From: Deferribacteraceae bacterium UBA1873
GTDB taxonomy: Bacteria; Chrysiogenota; Deferribacteres; Deferribacterales; Flexistipitaceae
Assembly (NCBI GenBank): GCA_002338145.1
Contig: DDHP01000041.1
Coordinates: 1-25,728 of the forward strand
Direction: 5' to 3'
Length of the DNA stretch: 25,728 nt
Part shown: positions 7,223 to 14,504 of the stretch, one piece after another
Position numbering within the stretch: position 1 is the first letter of the stretch
Layout: the number at the start of each line of letters is the position of its first letter
Notes under the pieces: generated by a model
Seen by the model: only the letters and a program-made list of their open reading frames with translations
Databases searched by the model: none
Told to the model about the DNA's origin: nothing
Position numbers and translations under genes: made by a program

Positions 7223-8612
7223 ATTTATTTTCATTCTTTTGAGCTTGCTCATCTTTATCAAAAGCAATAAATCTATTTCCCTGTCTTGAAACCACTTTCA
7301 AAGCTACAGTATCCCCGGGTTTCAGACTGGTGTATATGTTGTAAAATTCCTCTGCGCTTCTCACCTGTTTTCTGTTTATCCATACAATAACATCACCTGC
7401 GCGTAAGCCTGCTTCGTATGCATTTGACATTTGATCTATATTAGTCACTTTAACACCATTTTCTATTCCGAGAGCATTTTTCTCCGCATTATTCAGTTCA
7501 CTCACGGTTATCTCAGAGTCACTTCTATATTCCTTACTTGCAACTTCCTGGGATTCCCGTTTCCCCAGTTTGACATTCAAAGTAATTTCTTTACCATTTC
7601 TAAAAAGCTTTATTTTAACAGTTTCACCAGGGGACTTACTGCCTATATAGTTTACCAAATCCCGCTGATCAGCTATTTTTTTATCATCAACCTCCAGTAT
7701 AATATCACCTGCTTTTATGCCCGCTTTATCAGCAGGATCACCTTTTATCACATCAGCGATAAGGGCTCCTGTAGGCTCATCAAGTCCAAATGTTTTGGCC
7801 AGTTTTTCGTCCATTGGCTGAAGTGAAACACCAAGCCATCCTCTCTCCACTTTACCTTCTTTTAGTTTTGGCAGTAAATCTTTAAGCATATTTACAGGGA
7901 TAGCAAATCCCAAGCCCTGCCCTGAAGGGATAATTGCCGTATTGATTCCAATTACTTCACCATTCAGATTTACCAAAGGTCCGCCACTGTTGCCCGGGTT
8001 AATGGATGCATCAGTCTGCATAAAATTATCATACGGGCCTTCCCCTAAGACTCTGCCCTTTGCACTTACTATCCCGGCAGTAACCGTCCATTCAAGCCCA
8101 AAAGGATTTCCAACGGCAACTACCCAGTCTCCGACTTTGGCTTTATCCGAATTCCCCAGCTCAAGAGGATACAATTTTTCGCCCTCAGGATCGATTTTCA
8201 ACAAAGCTAAATCAGTAAGCGGGTCTGTCCCCACAAGTTTAGCATTGAACTCTTTTTCATCAGATAATTTTACAATTATTTCATCAGCATCTTCTATCAC
8301 ATGATTGTTTGTAACAATAAGTCCGGAGTCTTCCAATACAAAACCTGACCCTAAAGATTTAGATTTGAAACGTTTTCTATGTTCCGGAATATCAGGAATC
8401 TGATCACCGAAAAATTTTCTAAACAGTTCATCATTGAAGAACTCACTAAATCCCTTCCGTTCAACTATTTTAGTGGTGCTAATGTTCACAACACCTTTTC
8501 TGACTTGCTCGGAAACATCCGAAAAAGAATCAGGCGCACCAAAAGTATGTCCAGCGGTTATTCCGGCAAATAAAATAACCAAGACCATCAATACGTTAAT
8601 CGTTTGTTTCAT
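7221..8612 (-). CDS. degP: Periplasmic serine protease/chaperone, DegP/HtrA (Do) family
   Basis: This protein degrades or refolds damaged envelope proteins. The 463-aa sequence begins with a Sec signal peptide (hydrophobic core about 7-20, likely cleaved near residue 26). It has a trypsin-like domain with the catalytic triad H104 (TNNHVIED), D134 (TDLALLK) and S209 (NPGNSGGPL), then two PDZ domains (about 255-345 and 370-455). AAGGAGG sits six bases before the ATG. It is last in the operon rpoE, anti-sigma, rseB-like, degP and overlaps the rseB-like gene by 17 bases, the same order as algU-mucA-mucB-mucD in pseudomonads (minus mucC). This supports a role as a main output of the envelope-stress response. 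The transcript ends at the hairpin overlapping its stop codon. Confidence 0.96.
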   Translation of the reverse strand: MKQTINVLMVLVILFAGITAGHTFGAPDSFSDVSEQVRKGVVNISTTKIVERKGFSEFFNDELFRKFFGDQIPDIPEHRKRFKSKSLGSGFVLEDSGLIVTNNHVIEDADEIIVKLSDEKEFNAKLVGTDPLTDLALLKIDPEGEKLYPLELGNSDKAKVGDWVVAVGNPFGLEWTVTAGIVSAKGRVLGEGPYDNFMQTDASINPGNSGGPLVNLNGEVIGINTAIIPSGQGLGFAIPVNMLKDLLPKLKEGKVERGWLGVSLQPMDEKLAKTFGLDEPTGALIADVIKGDPADKAGIKAGDIILEVDDKKIADQRDLVNYIGSKSPGETVKIKLFRNGKEITLNVKLGKRESQEVASKEYRSDSEITVSELNNAEKNALGIENGVKVTNIDQMSNAYEAGLRAGDVIVWINRKQVRSAEEFYNIYTSLKPGDTVALKVVSRQGNRFIAFDKDEQAQKNENK

Positions 8613-9330
8613 TCACTTCCTCCTTGCTGTTAATATATTTTATTACTCTATCCATCGTATCAAAAGGTATTAAGCCAACAGCCGTATATACATTGTGGCC
8701 AATACTTTTTCTGTAAACATAGTTGCCAAGAACCACTTTCTTTTTGTTTATCTTCTCTTCTGCGCCTTCATCAATAAATATGGAAAATTTATTCAAACCA
8801 TCACTGTAAACCACATGTTTGGTATCTTCATCTAAATAACGGCAACCAATAACTTTAAAACCTATGAACTCACCTATTTCCGAACAAATATTATTGTCCA
8901 CTGTTCTTTTCCGGCTCTTATGCCCTTGTTTTATATGAGGAAGTTCGTCCACATAGCCGTAAGAAAACATAAGCTTACCTTTTAAGTCATAGACCTCTTT
9001 TCTTACAATTACATTATCTTCGGTAACCCAAACAACATGTTTGAACCGATCATTGAATGTGGGAATTAGTTCATAAACAATTATTTTATTGTTAAAAAGA
9101 ACAGTTCCACGGTTTATTGTTATTTGATAGAAATTTGTATCCACATTTGAAATATTAAAATAGTTGTCTTTCATCCTTTTTATCATCAAATGTGTTTGGA
9201 TTTCCATATTTTCCTGGCCTTTGACAATAAAAGTGGAATATGTTGAATTATCGTTGGCAATTTTAAAAAATATTCCGGCGTGGGTATTTGCTGTAAAAAC
9301 AATAAAAATAATCGGAATTATATATTTCAT
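8596..9330 (-). CDS. rseB: MucB/RseB-like periplasmic regulator of sigma factor activity
   Basis: RseB/MucB binds the periplasmic part of the anti-sigma factor and protects it from regulated proteolysis until envelope damage is sensed. The 244-aa protein has a signal peptide (about 1-18, ending THA-G), a lipoprotein-carrier-like N-terminal beta domain with the IVRKEVYDLKGKLMFSY strands, and a C-terminal part (about 165-235) that recalls the RseB small domain: VVYSDGLNKFSIFIDEG followed by GHNVYTAVGLIPFDTMDRVIKYI. It is shorter than proteobacterial RseB (about 315 aa). It overlaps the anti-sigma gene by 4 bases (ATGA) and degP by 17, which supports the assignment. The identification rests on motif recall plus context, not on a search. 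Confidence 0.75.
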   Translation of the reverse strand: MKYIIPIIFIVFTANTHAGIFFKIANDNSTYSTFIVKGQENMEIQTHLMIKRMKDNYFNISNVDTNFYQITINRGTVLFNNKIIVYELIPTFNDRFKHVVWVTEDNVIVRKEVYDLKGKLMFSYGYVDELPHIKQGHKSRKRTVDNNICSEIGEFIGFKVIGCRYLDEDTKHVVYSDGLNKFSIFIDEGAEEKINKKKVVLGNYVYRKSIGHNVYTAVGLIPFDTMDRVIKYINSKEEVNETND

Positions 9331-9788
9331 TTTTTGAAATTAACAGAAGTTAATTCAAAAGCTTGCTCTCTATCTGCCGATGTTTCTTCCATATGTTCAT
9401 AAACAAAATGCTCTAACTGATCTTTTTCTTTTTTTGCGACAAAAAAATCATTCCCTGTAATATGAAAGAGACTTACTGCTGAAAAAAACACCATTAATAT
9501 AGCAGCTGCGCTAAACAAACCTAATTTTTTAATATTATTTTTATTTTCACTCAAATTTTCAGATGTATATTCAGACCTGATTTTTGCCATAACCTGGCTG
9601 GAAATATCTATATCACAGCTTTTCTCATAAGAATCTTTGATATACGATTTAAGAGCAGACTCATTTTTCAGTGCAGTTTTACAGTTCGAACATTTGGCGA
9701 TATGCTTCAGTAAAGCATCTTCCTGCACCTCACAAAGTTCACCGTCCACATAATAGGTAATTAATTTACGATACTTTAGACATTCCAT
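9327..9788 (-). CDS. Zinc-finger transmembrane anti-sigma factor
   Basis: This protein likely holds the adjacent ECF sigma factor at the membrane. The 153-aa sequence has an N-terminal cytoplasmic anti-sigma domain with the ZAS zinc motif H29-x3-C33-x2-C36 (HIAKCSNC) plus an upstream Cys3. One transmembrane helix (about 90-111) follows, then a short periplasmic tail of about 40 residues rich in Glu and Lys. The tail would be the contact point for the RseB-like partner and the site cut by stress proteases in RseA/MucA-like systems. It overlaps the sigma gene by 23 bases and the rseB-like gene by 4, so it is made together with both. It is functionally equivalent to RseA/MucA, but its zinc motif is the broader zf-HC2 type. 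Confidence 0.9.
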   Translation of the reverse strand: MECLKYRKLITYYVDGELCEVQEDALLKHIAKCSNCKTALKNESALKSYIKDSYEKSCDIDISSQVMAKIRSEYTSENLSENKNNIKKLGLFSAAAILMVFFSAVSLFHITGNDFFVAKKEKDQLEHFVYEHMEETSADREQAFELTSVNFKK

Positions 9789-10365
9789 CTACAAATCCTT
9801 GATTTATCAACCTTTGTTTTATGTATTGCCTTGCATTGAAAAGCCGTGATCTTACAGTGCCCACCGGGATATTGAGCATTTCAGCAATTTCTTCATAACT
9901 CATTTCTTCAACTTCTCTTAAAATTATTACAACTCTCAATTTATCCGGTAGTGAATCTACAAAACGCCTTACAAATTTTTTTAGTTCATCATTAAGAAGA
10001 TCCTCTTCGGGATTTGCATAATCTGTAATTCTGTCAAAGAAATCATCACCTTTTTCTTCATCTCCGGAGTTATTTCCAACATCCACCATTCTCTTGTTCT
10101 TTTCAAAGCTCAGTAAAGCACAGTTAATAGCTATCCGCTTAACCCATGGATAAAATTGGTTTCTGTTTCTCAAAGAGCTCAATTTTTCGAAAGCCTTCAT
10201 AAATGCGTCCTGCACTATGTCCTGAGCGAAATCAGCATCCTTAACTATGTTAAGTACAGTTGCATACAGCTTGCGTTGATATTTTATGATAATTAGTTCA
10301 AACGAATTATTGTCACCAGCCAGTACTTTATCAATCAACTGTGAGTCATTCATTGAATCCTCCAT
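9766..10365 (-). CDS. rpoE: ECF (sigma-24 family) RNA polymerase sigma factor, RpoE/AlgU-like
   Basis: This alternative sigma factor would transcribe envelope-stress genes when freed from the adjacent anti-sigma. Region 2 is clear (SFELIIIKYQRKLYATVLNI, then DAEDIVQDAF-type sequence DFAQDIVQDAFMKAFEKL), followed by a charged linker. Region 4 has the -35 helix-turn-helix SYEEIAEMLNIPVGTVRSRLFNAR. Two ATGs are credible. The one used here has AAGGAG six bases upstream; another four codons later (10353) has GGAGG five bases upstream and would be the one used if the promoter proposed at 10376-10403 is real. A longer frame reaches 10392 but has no ribosome site. The gene heads the rpoE, anti-sigma, rseB, degP unit. 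Confidence 0.94.
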   Translation of the reverse strand: MEDSMNDSQLIDKVLAGDNNSFELIIIKYQRKLYATVLNIVKDADFAQDIVQDAFMKAFEKLSSLRNRNQFYPWVKRIAINCALLSFEKNKRMVDVGNNSGDEEKGDDFFDRITDYANPEEDLLNDELKKFVRRFVDSLPDKLRVVIILREVEEMSYEEIAEMLNIPVGTVRSRLFNARQYIKQRLINQGFVDGMSKVS

Positions 10366-10375
10366 ATCATACTCC

Positions 10376-10403
10376 TTATGACAGTTATACAACTTTTTAG
10401 TTC
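10376..10403 (-). promoter_or_regulatory. Possible ECF-type autoregulatory promoter of the rpoE operon
   Basis: On the minus strand GAACTA (10403-10398) and TCATAA (10381-10376) are separated by 16 bases. They resemble the GAACTT-N16-TCTAA/TCTGA promoters read by RpoE/AlgU-type sigma factors. Transcription would start near 10369, which removes the AAGGAG for the first ATG but keeps GGAGG for the ATG at 10353. This is by-eye matching only. Confidence 0.3.
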
Positions 10404-10470
10404 AACTAATAACAAAATTTCTTTATCAAATGTGGTACAAAACTATATTAATTGCAAGAAAAAAATATTT

Positions 10471-10770
10471 GATGACATTTTTTTGTCATCCAGAGGGGAT
10501 TGGTTTCTCCCCCTGGCTTAGGGGTAGATAAAGAGGGGTACATTTTGTCAAACAATAGTTTTGTCACCTCGAGCGGGGTCGAGAGGTCTCTATTGTAAAA
10601 CAGCGGTAGAGATCTCTCCGCTCCACCGAGACTATTGGTAGTGCTCGGTTTCGGTCGAAATGACAAAATTATCGTCCTGAGCAAAACAGAAAGGTTTTTT
10701 GTCAAACAACGGTAGAGATCTCTCGACTTCGCTTCGCTACGCTCGAGATGACAATGAATATTTACCATTT
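10471..10770. repeat. Cluster of intergenic GTCAT...TCGA-type inverted repeats
   Basis: A tract of palindromic repeat units fills most of the gap between rpoE and the tRNA. Visible units are GATGAC/GTCATC around a T-run (10471-10490), and a CCAG-GGGG/CCCC-CTGG hairpin just after it. A block from GTCACCTCGA (10563) to TCGAAATGAC (10664) has opposed ends and an inner GAGAGGTCTCTA/TAGAGATCTCTC pairing. A partial copy ends in CTCGAGATGAC (10742-10752). The 15-mer CGGTAGAGATCTCTC occurs twice, at 10604-10618 and 10710-10724. Such GTCATTTCGA...GAGATCTC units recur in intergenic DNA of several phyla and give spurious translations containing ERSEAKSRD-like words, as a minus-strand frame here does. 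No protein-coding sense is apparent. Confidence 0.8.
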
Positions 10771-10774
10771 CTCA

Positions 10775-10824
10775 CCCTGTTAAATGCTGCCAGAGGCAGC
10801 CCATCGGAGATGGATTTAACAGGG
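10775..10824. repeat. Perfect three-way-junction (Y-shaped) palindromic element
   Basis: Fifty bases pair completely except for two 3-base loops. The outer stem is CCCTGTTAAAT (10775-10785) with ATTTAACAGGG (10814-10824), 11 bp. Inside it, hairpin one is GCTGCC-AGA-GGCAGC (10786-10800) and hairpin two is CCATC-GGA-GATGG (10801-10813), with no unpaired base at the junction. CTC (10771-10773) and GAG (10827-10829) can extend the stem beyond a small internal loop. No U-tract follows on either strand, so it is not a standard terminator. It lies downstream of the tRNA and rnr on their strand, beside the other repeats, and is best read as a structured mobile repeat or a transcript-end structure of unknown role. 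Confidence 0.85.
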
Positions 10825-10974
10825 GCGAGCCGAGCGTAGTCGAGGAATCCCCAGCTATAAGCTAATAATTTCTGCGTTTCTGCTTATTATCTTTTATTTA
10901 TTAAAAAACCAATGTGTAACCCAAAACGTAACCCATGAGAAACCTAAAACTTCGTAACTTACTGATAACAAAGA
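10825..10974. other. Spacer downstream of tRNA-Thr with short GTAAC repeats
   Basis: No gene is seen. The left part (10825-10853) is another repeat fragment (CCGAGCGTAGTCGAGGAATC). The right part is AT-rich and holds GTAACCC twice at a 12-base period (10916-10922, 10928-10934), with a further GTAAC at 10954. Because it lies immediately 3' of a tRNA gene, where integrases often act, it could be the scar of an old integration event. No integrase gene, and no duplicate of the tRNA 3' end, was found in the window. Confidence 0.4.
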
Positions 10975-11047
10975 AGCTGGCAGCCGGAATTGAACCGGCG
11001 ACCTATGAATTACGAGTTCATCGCTCTACCTACTGAGCTATGCCAGC
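10975..11047 (-). tRNA. tRNA-Thr, anticodon CGU
   Basis: The 73-nt sequence folds into a standard cloverleaf. The acceptor is GCTGGCA/TGCCAGC, the D arm GCTC-AGTAGGTA-GAGC, and the anticodon arm ATGAA-CTCGTAA-TTCAT (anticodon CGT, reading ACG). The variable loop has 5 bases, the T arm is GCCGG-TTCAATT-CCGGC, and the discriminator is U. CCA is not encoded and must be added. The first 18 nt overlap the end of rnr on the same strand, and rnr's TAG stop lies in the D loop region. The gene may be cut out of the rnr transcript by RNase P or read from the internal promoter candidate at 11065-11094. Confidence 0.97.
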
Positions 11048-13114
11048 CTGTAACATAAAATCTACTTCTAAATAATCATAATTGACTTTGTCAACATAAA
11101 TTTCCAGCATATCGCCTATTTTGTATGTTTTTTTTGTATTTTTCCCCACAAGACACTCGAGCTCAGGGTTATAAACATAATAATCATCATCCAGTTTGGA
11201 TATAGGTATAAAGCCTGTAAGCAATACTTTAGTCAAAAACACAAAAATCCCTGACGAAGACACCCTGTTCACATGCCCGGCAAAAGGTTCGCTGCTATGT
11301 TTCTCCAGATATTTTAATTTTTTGTACTGGTTTATTTCCCTTTCAGCCTCTTCTTCCTGCTTTTCCATAGCAGAACAGTGTTCTGCAGATTCTTTCATAA
11401 ACTGCTTTTTTGGTCGAAAATTATATTTATAAAAAATACTCTTGAGTAATCTGTGAATGAGAAGATCGGGATATCTTCTGATAGGGCTGGTGAAATGAGT
11501 ATAAGATTCCGAAGCCAGACCAAAATGACCTATGTTTTCTGTTGAATAAAGCGCCTTCTGCATTGTTCTCACCAAGATAGAACTCAATATATAACTGTAC
11601 TTTGAATTTGCTATTCTTTCAGATATAAGCTGCAAACTTTTGGGGGTGATCACTTGCGGTTTTTCTATATCCAATCCAAATCGTTTGCAAGTCTCTGTAA
11701 ATTCTTCAATTTTTAGCGGGTCAGGTTCTCCGTGAACACGGTAAATGGATAAATCCACTGAATTTTCCAGGAATTCTGAAACTGCTTCATTAGCTTCTAT
11801 CATAAAGTTTTCAATAAGCCTGTGGGCAATATTTCTCTCAGCAGGTTTAATATCGGCAATATCACCATCGTCACCAATAATAAATTCTACTTCAGGTAAA
11901 TCAAAATCTATAGTACCCTTTTTTCGCCTTCTCTCAATAATAATATTTGCCAGAGCAGCGGCATTTGACAAAAGTTCGCTGAGTTTTTTGTTTGTAGTAT
12001 TAGTTTCGCCGGATATATATTTATAGGCAGAATCATAGGTAAGCCTATAGTTACTTTTTATAACAGATTGGTATATATTGCTTTTTTGTCTGTTTCCAAA
12101 TGCGTCATAATGTATTTCCGCTGTAAGTGTAAGACGTTTCACCCGTGGTTTCAGGCTGCAAAGGTCATTGGATAGCTTCACCGGAAGCATCGGTATAGCA
12201 AATTCCGGGAAATATACACTGGTTGCTCTGTTGTAAGCTTCTTTATCTACATTAGTATCTGGACGGACAAAATGTGCCACATCAGCTATATGTACATACA
12301 AAATATAGCCGTTATCTTTTGAAACCACTGAAATTGCATCGTCAAAATCTTTAGCACTCTCACCATCTATAGTAACTGTAAAAAGTTTTGTCAGATCAAC
12401 CCTCTCACCGGGATTATCAAACATTTTTTTTGCGTTTTCGTGCAATTCGGTATTCACATTTTTTGGAAATTTTCGTTTAAATTCATACTTTTCCATTACT
12501 ATTTCATTTTCTATCCCTTTATCACTTAAAGTGCCCAACTTCCTAACAATTTTACCTTCCGCATTCTTTCCCTTATCTGGGTATTTTAAGATTTCACAAA
12601 CCACCACATCATCGGTTTTCAATCTTTTGGAAAATCTGTTGGGCACATATATATCGCCTGCAAATTTTTTTATAAATGGAACGACATAGGCAAAATATTT
12701 GGATTTTTCAACCCTTCCTACGACTTTCTTATACCCTCTTTCCAAAACCTTTACCACGTGGGCTTCCTTTTTCCCTTTAAAAGTTTCCACTTTTATGGAA
12801 ACGCGGTCCTTATGCACTGCCCCATTCAATCTTTTAGGGGGAATAAATAAGTCTTCCATTCCTTCTTTTTCCGGCACAAAAAAAGCATATCCGTCAGGAT
12901 GTCCGTCAACATAACCGGTAAATAAGTTAAGTTCATCAGTAATCGCATATTTAGCAGATTTAAGTTTGACAATTTCACCTGAAATAATCATGGATCTGAG
13001 AATTTTTCTAATGCCAGTTTTCTGTGCATCCAGCCCTTTGCATAGTTCCTCTATACTCAAAGGACGCCCTTCTTTCTTTAAAATTTCTTTAATGTTGTCT
13101 TCTAATTTACTCAA
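11030..13114 (-). CDS. rnr: Ribonuclease R (RNB-family 3'-5' exoribonuclease)
   Basis: RNase R degrades structured RNA from the 3' end and takes part in rRNA quality control and mRNA decay. The 694-aa protein has an N-terminal winged helix (about 5-55) and cold-shock/OB domains (from about 63, TGYVDGHPDGYAFFVP). The RNB domain has catalytic Asp residues D250, D256, D258 and D259 (TIDGESAKDFDDAISV) and conserved VHIADVAHFV. A C-terminal S1 domain (about 615-690) follows, but it lacks the long basic tail of E. coli RNase R. The start is TTG, 8 bases inside the end of the NtrC-like gene; the next ATG would delete the winged helix. Its stop lies inside tRNA-Thr. It is last in a long gene run from mobA. 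Confidence 0.96.
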   Translation of the reverse strand: MSKLEDNIKEILKKEGRPLSIEELCKGLDAQKTGIRKILRSMIISGEIVKLKSAKYAITDELNLFTGYVDGHPDGYAFFVPEKEGMEDLFIPPKRLNGAVHKDRVSIKVETFKGKKEAHVVKVLERGYKKVVGRVEKSKYFAYVVPFIKKFAGDIYVPNRFSKRLKTDDVVVCEILKYPDKGKNAEGKIVRKLGTLSDKGIENEIVMEKYEFKRKFPKNVNTELHENAKKMFDNPGERVDLTKLFTVTIDGESAKDFDDAISVVSKDNGYILYVHIADVAHFVRPDTNVDKEAYNRATSVYFPEFAIPMLPVKLSNDLCSLKPRVKRLTLTAEIHYDAFGNRQKSNIYQSVIKSNYRLTYDSAYKYISGETNTTNKKLSELLSNAAALANIIIERRRKKGTIDFDLPEVEFIIGDDGDIADIKPAERNIAHRLIENFMIEANEAVSEFLENSVDLSIYRVHGEPDPLKIEEFTETCKRFGLDIEKPQVITPKSLQLISERIANSKYSYILSSILVRTMQKALYSTENIGHFGLASESYTHFTSPIRRYPDLLIHRLLKSIFYKYNFRPKKQFMKESAEHCSAMEKQEEEAEREINQYKKLKYLEKHSSEPFAGHVNRVSSSGIFVFLTKVLLTGFIPISKLDDDYYVYNPELECLVGKNTKKTYKIGDMLEIYVDKVNYDYLEVDFMLQAGIAQ
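11065..11094 (-). promoter_or_regulatory. Possible tRNA-Thr promoter inside the rnr coding region
   Basis: On the minus strand a perfect TTGACA (11094-11089) is followed after 18 bases by TAGAAG (11070-11065, 4 of 6 consensus). Transcription from it would begin near 11058, about 11 nt before the mature tRNA end. The match could be chance in AT-rich coding DNA, but its placement is right for a stand-alone tRNA transcript. Confidence 0.3.
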
Positions 13115-14504
13115 TATTCAACTCTTTTAATTTTTTTCTGAATGTATTTCTGTTTATCCCCAATAAACGGGAAGCAACGGACTTATTACCTTTCGACTGT
13201 ATTAATGCGGCGTCAAATAATGGCTTTAGAGTGAATTTGGAATATTCTTCAAAAGCCATGTTTTTTTCGGATATACTTTCTGCTTCTATGATATCCGCAG
13301 CAAGCTTATACAGTTGTGAAAAAAGTGAATGACCGTTACTGCACAGATTGTTATTTTCTATTATTTTTTTGGGTAAGCTCTCCGGTGAAATGATATCACC
13401 GGTAGTATTAACAATGGCACTTTGAATAACATTTTCAAGCTCCCGGATATTTCCCGGCCATGAATATTTTGAAAGATACTCCATGGCTTCCTCATCGATG
13501 GACAGCAGGTTCCCTTTGAGGTTTTTATATTTGTTTAAAAAGTGCGAAACAAGGAACTTAATATCACCTTTCCGCTCTCTTAAAGGGGGTATCTCTATGG
13601 TTACAACATTAAGTCTGTAATATAAATCTTCCCTAAACTTGCCCTGTGAAACAAGGTTATCAAGATTTTTATTGGTTGCAGCAATAACCCTTAAATCAAG
13701 GTAAATATTTTTGGTGGATCCCAGTCTGCTAAGTTCCCTTTCCTGCAATATTCTCAAAAGTTTAGCCTGCAAAGAATAGTCCAGTTCAGATATTTCATCC
13801 AAAAAAATTGTACCTCCGTTAGCCTGTTCAAATTTTCCGGGTTTATCAGAAACAGCCCCTGTAAATGCTCCTTTGACATGCCCAAAAAGCTCACTTTCCA
13901 TTAAATCATCCGGAATAGCCGGCATATTTATGGCAACAAAAGGCTTATTAGCCCTGTTACTTCTTTCATAAATCATTCTGGCAAAAATCTCTTTTCCGGT
14001 GCCTGTTTCCCCTTGAATCAACACGTTTATATTTGTTTTGGCGATGCGACCTATAAGTTTATATATTTCCAGCATTGTGGAACTGGTGGTTTGGAAATCG
14101 TAAATAAAATCTTTGTTTATTTTCGAGCGTGTTTTGTTTTTTTTGCATACGTCATGAATCTTTCCTTTTAGCTTACCAAAGTCAAATGGTTTTGGGAAAA
14201 AATCCACAGCCCCGGCATTAATGGAGCCTATAACATTACTGCTGGTGTTTTGGGCTGTCATTACAAGAAAATTAACACCGGGAAACTCATTCTTCCATTT
14301 TTCTACGCATTCTATACCGTCATCACCATCCAAAAAAATATCCACCAAACATACATCCACACTTTCTCGATTTAAAAGTTCGTAGGCCTCACCGGTATTT
14401 GAAGCTGAAAGTACTTCGGTAAATTCATCTTCAAGACCTTCCTTTAATAACCAAAGAATATTTTCTTCGTCATCCACAGCCAGAACTTTTACAAATTCAT
14501 TCAT
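13107..14504 (-). CDS. Sigma-54-dependent response regulator, NtrC family
   Basis: This two-component regulator activates sigma-54 promoters. The 465-aa protein has the full three-domain build. The receiver (1-120) has D11/D12, phospho-acceptor D55, T83 and K105. The AAA+ domain (about 140-365) has Walker A GETGTGKE (165-172), GAFTGA (212-217, the sigma-54 contact) and a Walker B region ending GGTIFLDEIS. The Fis-type helix-turn-helix at the C-terminus is NKSVASRLLGINRNTFRKKLKEL. Its partner kinase is immediately upstream with an ATGA overlap. The output domain and length resemble NtrC, but the signal and targets cannot be told from sequence. No -24/-12 sigma-54 promoter was noticed in the intergenic DNA of this window, so targets are probably elsewhere. 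Confidence 0.95.
   Translation of the reverse strand: MNEFVKVLAVDDEENILWLLKEGLEDEFTEVLSASNTGEAYELLNRESVDVCLVDIFLDGDDGIECVEKWKNEFPGVNFLVMTAQNTSSNVIGSINAGAVDFFPKPFDFGKLKGKIHDVCKKNKTRSKINKDFIYDFQTTSSTMLEIYKLIGRIAKTNINVLIQGETGTGKEIFARMIYERSNRANKPFVAINMPAIPDDLMESELFGHVKGAFTGAVSDKPGKFEQANGGTIFLDEISELDYSLQAKLLRILQERELSRLGSTKNIYLDLRVIAATNKNLDNLVSQGKFREDLYYRLNVVTIEIPPLRERKGDIKFLVSHFLNKYKNLKGNLLSIDEEAMEYLSKYSWPGNIRELENVIQSAIVNTTGDIISPESLPKKIIENNNLCSNGHSLFSQLYKLAADIIEAESISEKNMAFEEYSKFTLKPLFDAALIQSKGNKSVASRLLGINRNTFRKKLKELNIE

Noticed and set aside
10675..10706. Promoter from TTGACA at 10706-10701 on the minus strand
   Set aside because: No acceptable -10 at 15-19 bases; the hexamer is part of a repeat unit.
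10448..10768. A 106-codon minus-strand open frame between rpoE and the tRNA
   Set aside because: It translates inverted repeats (CHLERSEAKSRDL-like words are a common false protein from such repeats), has no ribosome site and no domain.
10471..10853. CRISPR array in the repeat-rich gap
   Set aside because: Repeats are palindromic, irregularly spaced and of several kinds, with no regular spacers and no cas gene.
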